Shown: positions 56,871-63,655 of the stretch, one piece after another
Layout of the letters: the number at the start of each line of letters is the position of its first letter
Position numbering within the stretch: position 1 is the stretch's first letter
NCBI GenBank assembly: GCA_964632435.1
Contig: CAZWEJ010000001.1
Coordinates: 1-64,000, forward strand
Source of the DNA: CAZWEJ01 sp964632435
GTDB lineage: Bacteria; Patescibacteriota; Saccharimonadia; UBA4664; SCTI01
Direction of reading: 5' to 3'
DNA length: 64,000 nucleotides
Notes under the pieces: model-generated
Seen by the model: the letters and a program-made list of their open reading frames with translations, nothing else
Told to the model about the DNA's origin: nothing
Database searches by the model: none
Made by a program: the position numbers and the translations under genes

Positions 56871-57812
56871 GTGTTGTACGACATTCAACTCCCAAACATC
56901 AAGACCGTCAAAGAGGATGGCAATCGCGCAACCTTTGCGATTGAGCCACTTTACTCTGGCTATGGTATGACATTAGGGAACAGCCTACGCCGTGTTATTC
57001 TTTCAAGCTTGGGTGGTGCAGCTGTCACTGCCGTAAAGATTGATAACGTGGCTCACGAGTTCTCAACAATTGATGGCGTCAAAGAAGACGTTGTTGAGAT
57101 TATTTTAAACTTAAAGAAGCTTCGCTTCCGAGTTTATAGTGATGAGCCTCAGTACATTATCCTCACCAAAAAAGGTAAGGGGAATGTTACTGCTGCAGAT
57201 ATTAAGACAAACTCCGATATCGAGATTGTTAACACAGATCAACACATTGCAACGATCGATAACGACAAGACTCAGATTGGAATGGAGATTAAGGTTGAGA
57301 AGGGCCGTGGATACATTCCTGTAGAGGCTCGCGAGAACGAGAAGCTCGAAGTAGGTATGATAGCTGTTGATGCGCTTTACAGCCCAGTTCGACGAGTTCG
57401 CTACAATGTTGAGAATACTCGTGTTGGTCAGGTTACCGACCTCGATCGATTGGTTCTTGAGGTAGAGACCGATGGCTCAATAAGCCCAATGGACGCAGTC
57501 ACTCAGGCAGCCGAGATCTTGGTACGCCACTTCTCAGTCGTTGGCGGTCAAACTGCTCCTGTTGGCGAAACTCAAGAAGTCGCTGAGGACAGCAAAGAAT
57601 CAAATGCAGCTAAGATCATGATTGAGGAGGTAAACTTTACACCTCGAACAACTAACGCGCTGCTCAATAACGATATTCGCACTATGAAGGATCTTCTTCG
57701 ATTAACCGATAGTGAGCTAAAGGAGCTAAAGGGATTTGGTGCTAAGGCTTACGATGAGGTCAAGGACAAGATCGCAGAGCTCGGTTTCGCTAAAGAGACA
57801 GAGGAAGTTTAA
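56871..57812 (+). CDS. rpoA: DNA-directed RNA polymerase subunit alpha
   Basis: 313 residues from GTG 56871. The N-terminal dimerisation domain holds RATFAIEPLYSGYGMTLGNSLRRVILSSLGG, and a linker near 235-250 is followed by the C-terminal domain (about 255-310, NALLNNDIRTMKDLLRLTDSELKELKGFGAKAYDEVKDKI) that binds UP elements and activators. AAGGAAGG is the SD. rplQ begins immediately after the stop. Confidence 0.98.
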   Translation: MLYDIQLPNIKTVKEDGNRATFAIEPLYSGYGMTLGNSLRRVILSSLGGAAVTAVKIDNVAHEFSTIDGVKEDVVEIILNLKKLRFRVYSDEPQYIILTKKGKGNVTAADIKTNSDIEIVNTDQHIATIDNDKTQIGMEIKVEKGRGYIPVEARENEKLEVGMIAVDALYSPVRRVRYNVENTRVGQVTDLDRLVLEVETDGSISPMDAVTQAAEILVRHFSVVGGQTAPVGETQEVAEDSKESNAAKIMIEEVNFTPRTTNALLNNDIRTMKDLLRLTDSELKELKGFGAKAYDEVKDKIAELGFAKETEEV

Positions 57813-58307
57813 ATGCACCGTCACGGTTATAAAGGTCGAAAACTACAACTCGAAGCCGGTCCTCGCCGGGCGCTGATTCGTGGTCAGGTTACCTCATTGG
57901 TTCTGCACGAGCAGATTACCACAACTGAGGCCAAAGCTAAGGAAATTGCTCCTTACTTCGAGAGACTTGTAACTAAGGCCAAAAAGGGTGACCTACATAA
58001 CCGTCGCCAGATACGATCGTTTTTAACTACCGATAAGGCAACTCAAAAGCTAATTGAAGAAATTGCGCCGGTATTTAAAGACCGTAATGGCGGTTACACT
58101 CGAATTGTTAAGCTCGGCAACCGACAGGGCGACAACGCCAAAATGGCTGCTGTGATGCTTACTGAAAAGCCAAAAAGAGTTGCTACAGAAAAGGCAAAGA
58201 CAGAGACCAAGGGTAAGATTGAGGACAAGCCTAAAGCAGAAACCAAGAAAGCTGCCCCTAAGAAGGATGCTAAACCTAAGGCTAAATCAGCTAAGGGAGA
58301 TAAGTAA
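57813..58307 (+). CDS. rplQ: 50S ribosomal protein L17 (bL17) with Lys/Ala tail
   Basis: 164 residues. The L17 core MHRHGYKGRKLQLEAGPRRALIRGQVTSLVLHEQITTTEAKAKE and GGYTRIVKLGNRQGDNAKMAAVML ends near residue 118. The last about 45 residues are a Lys/Ala/Thr/Glu-rich low-complexity extension. It overlaps rplM by 1 bp. Confidence 0.97.
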   Translation: MHRHGYKGRKLQLEAGPRRALIRGQVTSLVLHEQITTTEAKAKEIAPYFERLVTKAKKGDLHNRRQIRSFLTTDKATQKLIEEIAPVFKDRNGGYTRIVKLGNRQGDNAKMAAVMLTEKPKRVATEKAKTETKGKIEDKPKAETKKAAPKKDAKPKAKSAKGDK

Positions 58308-58738
58308 TGAAGACATATTCCGCAAAACCATCAGAACTTACGCATGATTGGTATGTAATCGATGCCAGTAACCAAACTCTTGGCCGTATTTCTACAATTA
58401 TTGCTACTCACTTGATGGGGAAGCATAAGCCGCAGTATACCTCACATATTGATTGTGGGGACAATGTTGTGGTTATCAATGCAGAGAAAATACAGGTTAC
58501 TGGGAACAAGTTAACCGAGAAGAAGTATTACCGACATTCGGGCTATCCAGGCGGAATAAAAGAAAAAGTACTCGAGGACGTACTTTCAAGCCATCCCGAA
58601 AGAGTTATTGAACACTCCGTAAAGGGGATGCTTCCAAAGAACCGATTACAGGATGTACGAATGAAGAGATTAAAGGTTTACGCCGGTCCAGAGCATCCAC
58701 ATGGTCCGCAGAATCCTAAAGAATTGGGAGCTAATTAA
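58307..58738 (+). CDS. rplM: 50S ribosomal protein L13 (uL13)
   Basis: 143 residues. WYVIDASNQTLGRISTIIATHLMGKHKPQYTSHIDCGDNVVVINAEKIQVTGNK and the YAGPEHPHGPQNPKEL ending are canonical. L13 is an early 50S assembly protein. It is paired with rpsI as in nearly all bacteria, with a 1-bp overlap. Confidence 0.98.
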   Translation: MKTYSAKPSELTHDWYVIDASNQTLGRISTIIATHLMGKHKPQYTSHIDCGDNVVVINAEKIQVTGNKLTEKKYYRHSGYPGGIKEKVLEDVLSSHPERVIEHSVKGMLPKNRLQDVRMKRLKVYAGPEHPHGPQNPKELGAN

Positions 58739-59136
58739 TGGCTGAAAACTCAAAGTATTATTACGGCTTAGGCCGCAGAAAAGAATCAGTTGCAACTGCC
58801 CGACTATACCAGGGTGGTGGCGAGATAGTGGTTGGCGAGAAAACCGCTGATGAGTATTTCAATAATAAGTCACTAACACTCCTATTACAGCAACCAATAG
58901 CTCTTGCGGGGCGCGAAAAGAAACTTCGAGTAACTCTAAGTGTCAAAGGTGGCGGTAAGCGTGGCCAGGCCGAGGCAGCACGGCTCGCTATTTCTAGAGC
59001 ATTGGAGGAGATGGACGAGAATTTGCGCCCAACACTTAAGAAAGCGGGCTATTTAACTCGAGACCCACGGGAGAAAGAGCGCAAGAAGCCCGGATTGAAG
59101 CGTGCTCGAAAAGCACCTCAGTTTAGTAAGCGATAA
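58738..59136 (+). CDS. rpsI: 30S ribosomal protein S9 (uS9)
   Basis: 132 residues. YYYGLGRRKESVATARLYQGGGEIVV opens the protein and the C-terminal tail ends in KKPGLKRARKAPQFSKR, whose last basic residues touch P-site tRNA. It is the last gene of the ribosomal cluster and is followed by a strong terminator. Confidence 0.98.
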   Translation: MAENSKYYYGLGRRKESVATARLYQGGGEIVVGEKTADEYFNNKSLTLLLQQPIALAGREKKLRVTLSVKGGGKRGQAEAARLAISRALEEMDENLRPTLKKAGYLTRDPREKERKKPGLKRARKAPQFSKR

Positions 59137-59150
59137 ACAAAAATATTTCA

Positions 59151-59182
59151 AAAAAAGAACCGCCATGATGGCGGTTCTTTTT
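59151..59182 (+). terminator. Terminator at the end of the ribosomal cluster
   Basis: A 12-bp stem AAAGAACCGCCA/TGGCGGTTCTTT with a TGA loop and a T-run. A-rich flanks on the other side make it usable from the minus strand too. Confidence 0.93.
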
Positions 59183-59226
59183 ATTCTCGACCTAAGACAT
59201 TAATAAAATTAATAGCTTGGGTTGAG

Positions 59227-59245
59227 TGACAAAGTGAGTGAGATG
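59227..59245 (+). repeat. Inverted repeat, left copy, flanking island F
   Basis: TGACAAAGTGAGTGAGATG matches the minus strand at 60793-60775 (TGACAAAGTGAGTCAGAAG) at 17 of 19 positions, the first 13 contiguous. It lies downstream of the orphan minus-strand gene. Confidence 0.7.
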
Positions 59246-59301
59246 CAGGTGGGTGAGGCACGCTAGATGCCTCACCCTCCCTTTCCGCTAGATACCTGCA
59301 T
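59243..59301. other. Composite hairpin in the 3' region of island F
   Basis: ATGCAGGT-GGGTGAGGCA (59243-59260) pairs with TGCCTCACCC (59268-59277) and, across a 16-nt bulge, with ACCTGCAT (59294-59301). CGCTAGAT occurs twice: as the loop and in the bulge (59261-59268 and 59286-59293). Without a T-run it is not a standard terminator. It could be a 3'-UTR stabiliser or a recombination site. Confidence 0.6.
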
Positions 59302-59470
59302 TCGGAAAAGCTGCTCCATCGGTAAAGATGCGTAGTGAATCCGACCACGCTACGCGCCCGATTGGCGGCACATAGGCCGCGCTAAAGCTGGAGAGCCTTG
59401 AAGTTTTACGGGGCAACCTCCGTGTCGCCCCGATTTGTCCCCCCCGTGCCATTCTTGGCGCGAGCTTGTT
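59302..59470. other. Non-coding, GC-rich 3' region of island F
   Basis: No supportable ORF. On the minus strand it is the 3'-UTR of the orphan repeat protein. A 9-bp hairpin (CGGGGC-GAC with GTT-GCCCCG) lies at 59409-59432. Confidence 0.5.
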
Positions 59471-60745
59471 TTACTTCTTGGTCTTCGAACGCCGACGAGC
59501 GCCCTTGGTTCCGGAGCGCTCACCCTTGGCGTTAACGCCCACGTTGCCGCGACGGTTACGCCTCGGGTCGTCCGGACCCTGCGGGTTAGCCTTACCGATC
59601 CTGGGGCCGGCTCCAGGAATCTTCGGGGTGTTAGGCTCCTTCGACTTCTTGGCGGCCTTGGAGCCACCAGCCTTTCCGCGGTTGCGCTGATCGACCTGCT
59701 TGACCCGATTACTGCTTGCGCGAGCATCGCGGTCGAGCTTGCTCAGAACCATCATGAGCTTGCTGTCCAGCTTGAGGTTCCCCCTCAGAATGCGCAGCGC
59801 ATGGTGAATATCACGAACGTTCTGTCGGGTCTTCAGGATCTCCTCCGCCAGATTCTCAATCGGCTGAGTCATCAGCATCATGAGGTACGAGCCGGGGTCG
59901 ATCTCCTTGATCCCCTCGCTGAAGGCGTTGATCCGCCTCTGGCGAGTGGCTTCGATCTCCGAGATCATCTCGGAGATCTTCTGCTGAGCCGCCGCCCTCT
60001 TGCTGAGGCTCTGAAGAGCGATGATCATCGAGGCGTTGGGCCGAAGCTGCGCCTTCATGATCCGCACGGCGTTCAGCTCGCCGTAGACCGAGTTGCCCTC
60101 CTTCAGAAGCGTCTCGATGAGCTTATCGAGAGGCTCATTGAAGATCCGATGGAGGTACGTGCCCTCATCGATCAGATGGAGGTCATCCATGAACTCCTCC
60201 CGAAGGGTATCGATGCGACGCTGGAGGGCGGCCTTCTCGGACTCAGCCTTGGTGGTACCCTCATCGCACAGGCGCTTCAGCGTCTGCATGAAGTCGCTCT
60301 CATCCTCGAGCTGCTTCATAACCCCCAACATCGCTTCGGTGACCGTAATGCCACGCCTTCTGGCGTCGTACGTTGCGGTCTGCATGAGGGGGAAGTGGAT
60401 CAGGTGGTAGAGCCGGGTGTCCTGCTTGATCAGACTCACGCCGTTGCCGTACTTGGCAATCGCGTCCGTCTTGAGACGCTCGGCTTTCGCCGAGACCTCG
60501 TTGAGATCAACGCTGTCGCCCTCGACGTAGCCGGTCGAGAGATCCTCGACGCGGTGACGCCTGGGAGCGCTACCAGTAGTCGAGCGCTTGGGGCGACTCT
60601 TCCGCCCCTTCTGCCTGCGAGGCCGACGCGACCTGATCGCCTGCCCGAAAGCAGACATCAGTTCGTCGGTTGTCGCGACCCGATCGTCGGCCGGGGCCGG
60701 ATCGGAGGTCTCCCCCTGGGGATTGACCTGGGGCGAAATCGCCAT
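59471..60745 (-). CDS. Orphan basic protein with three helical repeats (island F)
   Basis: 424 residues from ATG 60745, chosen because GAGGTGAT, an extended SD, is 4 nt upstream; an in-frame ATG at 60772 lacks one. A basic N-terminal region (about 36-65, RSRRPRRQKGRKSRPKR) leads to three divergent repeats at about 106-165, 190-252 and 280-342. Each has the pattern ID-x-G-x-YL...P(I/L)..L.E..LK...A.RI...L...S..M..L..L, and 25-residue coiled-coil linkers join them. The last about 70 residues are an Arg/Lys/Gly/Pro-rich tail. No membrane helix or known domain is visible. The gene is very GC-rich compared with its neighbours. RNA or DNA binding is inferred from the charged tails. Confidence 0.75.
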   Translation of the reverse strand: MAISPQVNPQGETSDPAPADDRVATTDELMSAFGQAIRSRRPRRQKGRKSRPKRSTTGSAPRRHRVEDLSTGYVEGDSVDLNEVSAKAERLKTDAIAKYGNGVSLIKQDTRLYHLIHFPLMQTATYDARRRGITVTEAMLGVMKQLEDESDFMQTLKRLCDEGTTKAESEKAALQRRIDTLREEFMDDLHLIDEGTYLHRIFNEPLDKLIETLLKEGNSVYGELNAVRIMKAQLRPNASMIIALQSLSKRAAAQQKISEMISEIEATRQRRINAFSEGIKEIDPGSYLMMLMTQPIENLAEEILKTRQNVRDIHHALRILRGNLKLDSKLMMVLSKLDRDARASSNRVKQVDQRNRGKAGGSKAAKKSKEPNTPKIPGAGPRIGKANPQGPDDPRRNRRGNVGVNAKGERSGTKGARRRSKTKK

Positions 60746-60774
60746 GTTATCACCTCGTTTGGGAAGAGCCATAA

Positions 60775-60793
60775 CTTCTGACTCACTTTGTCA
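60775..60793 (-). repeat. Inverted repeat, right copy, in the leader of island F gene
   Basis: Minus-strand TGACAAAGTGAGTCAGAAG, just upstream of the coding region, is complementary in the mRNA to the 3' copy at 59227-59245. Confidence 0.7.
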
Positions 60794-60821
60794 AAAAAAC
60801 ATCCGGATTGTTGCACCCGGA
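60793..60821 (-). terminator. Attenuator-like leader hairpin of island F gene
   Basis: On the minus strand TCCGG (60821-60817) pairs with CCGGA (60806-60802), followed by TGTTTTTTT. It lies within the first 35 nt of the predicted transcript. Confidence 0.5.
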
Positions 60822-60831
60822 AGTTGCGCCA

Positions 60832-60860
60832 ATATTAACATAACTATCTTTATCTGTCAA
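60832..60860 (-). promoter_or_regulatory. Promoter of island F gene
   Basis: Minus strand: consensus TTGACA (60860-60855), 17 nt, TAATAT (60837-60832). One of the best promoter matches in the window. Confidence 0.82.
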
Positions 60861-60872
60861 CCACCTTACGTC

Positions 60873-60901
60873 TGGCCACTAAAACATAACCGCTATATAA
60901 T
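60873..60901 (+). promoter_or_regulatory. Promoter of the K+-channel-like gene, leaderless
   Basis: TGGCCA (60873-60878), 17 nt, TATAAT (60896-60901), ending 6 nt before GTG 60908. There is no SD. Confidence 0.65.
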
Positions 60902-60907
60902 AATTTT

Positions 60908-61897
60908 GTGAGCACTAGAAGATTACCGTGGAAAATTATACTCGCGGCACTTATTACTGTTGCGTTTGGGACAATCGCATTTGTTGAGTTTGAGCGTCTA
61001 TCCTACCCAGACGCCTTCTACCATACGCTTCTGGTTATGCTTAGGCATTTCGGGTATGTTGAAGTCCATGATCCGATTGCAAGGTTCGTAAACGTTGCGC
61101 TCATACTCATCAGCTTTGTTCTCATAGGTTATTTGATTAAGTGGTTTGCAGAATATATCATTGGTGTAAGTGATTCGGTGCGAAAAAAAAGATTGGAAGC
61201 AAAAGTTAGCAAAATGAAACATCATTATATTGTCTGCGGTCTCGGTCGAGTCGGTAGTCAGGTCGCTCGTGAAATGAAGATGGAAGACGTCGAGTTTGTG
61301 GGTGTAGATCGGGACGATAATAAGGTTCAAGAAGCTATTGCCGCTGGTTATACTGCATTCCAGGGTGATAGCTCGGCCGAAGAGGTTCTCAAGTCGGCTG
61401 GTATTGATCATGCTGCAGGTTTGGTTGCAAGTCTTGGAGACGATTCAGCTAATCTGCTGGTAGTTCTAGCAGCTCGCGCCATCAACCCCGATTTATACAT
61501 AGTGGCGAGAGCTAATCGTGCAGAAAATGAAGTCAAGCTCAAGCGCGCGGGTGCAGATAGAGTGGCGCTACCTTACCAGATAGGTGGTTATCATATGGCT
61601 TCAATGGCCCTCAGGCCAAGTGTGGTTGATTATATGGATGTCGTTAGCAGCTCAGGCCAAGCTACAGACCTACAGGTTGAGGAGATGGTCGTGCACGAAC
61701 ACTCCAAGCTTGCTGGTCATAGATTGGGTAAAGCTCTCACCGAGGGAGCCGTGGGGGCAACAGTCATAGCGATCAATGGCTCTGATGGCAGTAGCCGAGT
61801 AAGACCTACGGGAAATGAAGTTATCTACCCCGGGGACAGGTTAATAGTCCTCGGTCGTAAAAATGACCTAACACGGGCATCCGAACTGGTTCAATGA
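60908..61897 (+). CDS. K+-channel-like protein with TrkA-N/TrkA-C (RCK) domains and degenerate filter
   Basis: 329 residues from GTG 60908. The layout is that of a two-helix RCK channel: TM1 at about 8-28, pore region at 36-58, TM2 at about 60-78. A TrkA-N Rossmann domain follows (GLGRVGS at 111-117), then TrkA-C (about 250-329, EHSKLAGHRLGKAL). In real K+ channels the filter reads T-x-G-Y-G-D; here residues 46-52 read RHFGYVE, so the second Gly and the Asp are lost. It may conduct differently or act as a ligand-sensing membrane protein. The stop overlaps the next gene by 4 bp. Confidence 0.88.
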   Translation: MSTRRLPWKIILAALITVAFGTIAFVEFERLSYPDAFYHTLLVMLRHFGYVEVHDPIARFVNVALILISFVLIGYLIKWFAEYIIGVSDSVRKKRLEAKVSKMKHHYIVCGLGRVGSQVAREMKMEDVEFVGVDRDDNKVQEAIAAGYTAFQGDSSAEEVLKSAGIDHAAGLVASLGDDSANLLVVLAARAINPDLYIVARANRAENEVKLKRAGADRVALPYQIGGYHMASMALRPSVVDYMDVVSSSGQATDLQVEEMVVHEHSKLAGHRLGKALTEGAVGATVIAINGSDGSSRVRPTGNEVIYPGDRLIVLGRKNDLTRASELVQ

Positions 61898-62781
61898 GTC
61901 GAAAAGTAATAATTCCAGATTCAGCCGCCGGTGAGCGGCTCGATGTTGTTTTGGCTAAAATTACCGGCCAAAGTCGAAGCTCGTTGCAGAAGCTATTCAA
62001 AGAGGGGAAAATTACCATTGATGGACAAACTGCTTCGGCTAAACAGACAGCAGTGGAAAGTCAGCAAGTTGAAATTAGCAATTTAGAAGTTGATGAGATG
62101 CCACCAGCGCCGAGTTTAGAAGTTTTATACGAAGATGACGATTTGATGGTGGTTGAAAAGCCTTCAGGGCTTGCTGTGCACTTGAGTGAATCAGGGAGAC
62201 CTCAACCAACCGTAGCTGCTTTTGCAAAGGAATATGGGGTGGTAGATGAAGATGATGACCGCCCTGGAATAGTCCATAGGCTAGATAAAGACACTAGTGG
62301 CTTGCTTGTGATCGCTAAGAACCCTGCATCGAAGGACTTTTTACAGCAGCAATTTAAGGATCGTAACGTAGATAAGACCTATATTGCATTGGTTAGGGGA
62401 CACATGCCAGAGGATGAAGCTACAATCAATTTGCCTATTGAGCGCGATCGCAAACGTCCTACAAGACGCGCAGTTATCCCTGGAGGAAGGGGCTCAGTCA
62501 CACACTATAAGGTAATTGAGCAGCTCGACGGGTATAGTCTGCTCGAAATAAAACTCGAAACAGGCCGCACCCATCAGATAAGGGTTCATTTTTCTCACCT
62601 GGGACATCCAGTTGCAGGGGATGATCTTTATGGAGGCCCAGCAATAAAGGGATTGAAAGGGCAGTTCTTACATGCGGCAAAGATTTCTTTTACTTCGCCT
62701 TCGGGAGAAAGGGTTGAAGTTGAAAGTGAGCTTCCAGCTGACCTAAAAAATACTCTGGAAAGTCTTCGCAAGGAGGTATAA
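61894..62781 (+). CDS. rluD: RluA/RluD family 23S rRNA pseudouridine synthase
   Basis: 295 residues. An N-terminal S4 domain (GERLDVVLAKITGQSRSSLQKLFKEGKITIDG) precedes the catalytic domain with HRLDKDTSGLLVIAK (about 128-142; Asp131 is the nucleophile). The family ending RTHQIRVHFSHLGHPVAGDDLYGG is intact. The paralogue type (RluD, modifying 23S helix 69, versus others) is the most likely by S4 plus length, but is not certain. It is coupled by ATGA to the channel gene. Confidence 0.93.
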   Translation: MSRKVIIPDSAAGERLDVVLAKITGQSRSSLQKLFKEGKITIDGQTASAKQTAVESQQVEISNLEVDEMPPAPSLEVLYEDDDLMVVEKPSGLAVHLSESGRPQPTVAAFAKEYGVVDEDDDRPGIVHRLDKDTSGLLVIAKNPASKDFLQQQFKDRNVDKTYIALVRGHMPEDEATINLPIERDRKRPTRRAVIPGGRGSVTHYKVIEQLDGYSLLEIKLETGRTHQIRVHFSHLGHPVAGDDLYGGPAIKGLKGQFLHAAKISFTSPSGERVEVESELPADLKNTLESLRKEV

Positions 62782-62788
62782 TAGCGCT

Positions 62789-63655
62789 ATGAAGCTGTTA
62801 CTACACAAAAGCACGCAGCGGCATATTGACGGAATTATAGCGAACCCAGGTGGTTCGTTTCTGTTTCATGGGCCATCAAACATGGGTAAAACCTTGGCTG
62901 CGCTTGAAGTGGCCCGGCAGTTAAACTGCGATAATTGCGCTGACGAAAGTTGTAAGTCTTGTTTAATGCTAAAGGCTGGTATGCACCCAGACATTGAGCT
63001 AATGGGTCAGGATGACAAGAACAAGATCGGTATTGAAGCGGTCCAAAATTTGATAAAGAAACTGAAGTACTCTGCTTACGATCCATCAAGTCATAGAGTA
63101 GTGATCATCGATAACGCAGAAACGCTGACGCTGCCCGCTCAGAATGCTCTGCTCAAGGTTCTTGAGGAGCCTCCTGTATCTACTACATTCATTCTGACAG
63201 CCGTTAGCCCTGTTAGTATTCTAGAAACTATTGTTTCGAGATGTCAGCCAGTGTATTTTGGACCTTTATCAACTGATGAGCTATTGAGTCTAGATGGCCT
63301 GAAAAGCCTTCCAAGAGATGATGCAGAAAAGATAATCGAAGCCGGTGCCCACAAGCCAGGTGAGATTATTTCGAATCTTAAAAATGAAGAGACTGGTGAC
63401 AGTTTGGATCTAGCTGAACATATGATCACTTCTAATGACCTTTTTTCAAAGTTGAAAATATCTGCAACGGTCGCGAAGCACCCAGAAAAGATCTGGCGAT
63501 TTGTAGATGTTCTGGAGTCGCTTGCTAAAAAACGTGCTCGAAAGGGAGATAACCCGGCAAGCATTATTGCAGTTGATCGATTAAGAAGACGACTTTCAAC
63601 TAATATTAATCCCAAATCGGCTTTAGAGGCTTTCGCGGTGGAGACAGCATGCTAG
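62789..63655 (+). CDS. holB: DNA polymerase III subunit delta' (clamp-loader)
   Basis: 288 residues. Walker A GPSNMGKT is at 28-35, and a Cys4 zinc module (Cys47, Cys50, Cys55, Cys58) follows. Sensor-type NALLKVLEEPP and SRCQPVYF blocks are typical of delta'. E. coli delta' has lost the P-loop lysine, but this one keeps GKT, so ATP binding is possible. It loads the beta clamp together with tau/gamma and delta. AAGGAGG lies upstream at the end of the pseudouridine synthase gene. Confidence 0.93.
   Translation: MKLLLHKSTQRHIDGIIANPGGSFLFHGPSNMGKTLAALEVARQLNCDNCADESCKSCLMLKAGMHPDIELMGQDDKNKIGIEAVQNLIKKLKYSAYDPSSHRVVIIDNAETLTLPAQNALLKVLEEPPVSTTFILTAVSPVSILETIVSRCQPVYFGPLSTDELLSLDGLKSLPRDDAEKIIEAGAHKPGEIISNLKNEETGDSLDLAEHMITSNDLFSKLKISATVAKHPEKIWRFVDVLESLAKKRARKGDNPASIIAVDRLRRRLSTNINPKSALEAFAVETAC

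Noticed and set aside
59219..59301. Integron attC site
   Set aside because: GTTGAGT fits the short R-box consensus, but no matching partner box or L-box pair is found, and no integrase gene is in the window.
59435..60781. 448-codon plus-strand ORF opposite the island F gene
   Set aside because: It is an antisense shadow produced by high GC. The minus-strand frame has the promoter, SD, repeat structure and coherent protein composition.
59222..60800. Classical insertion sequence at island F
   Set aside because: There is no transposase-like DDE or HUH motif in the encoded protein and no target-site duplication beside the inverted repeats.
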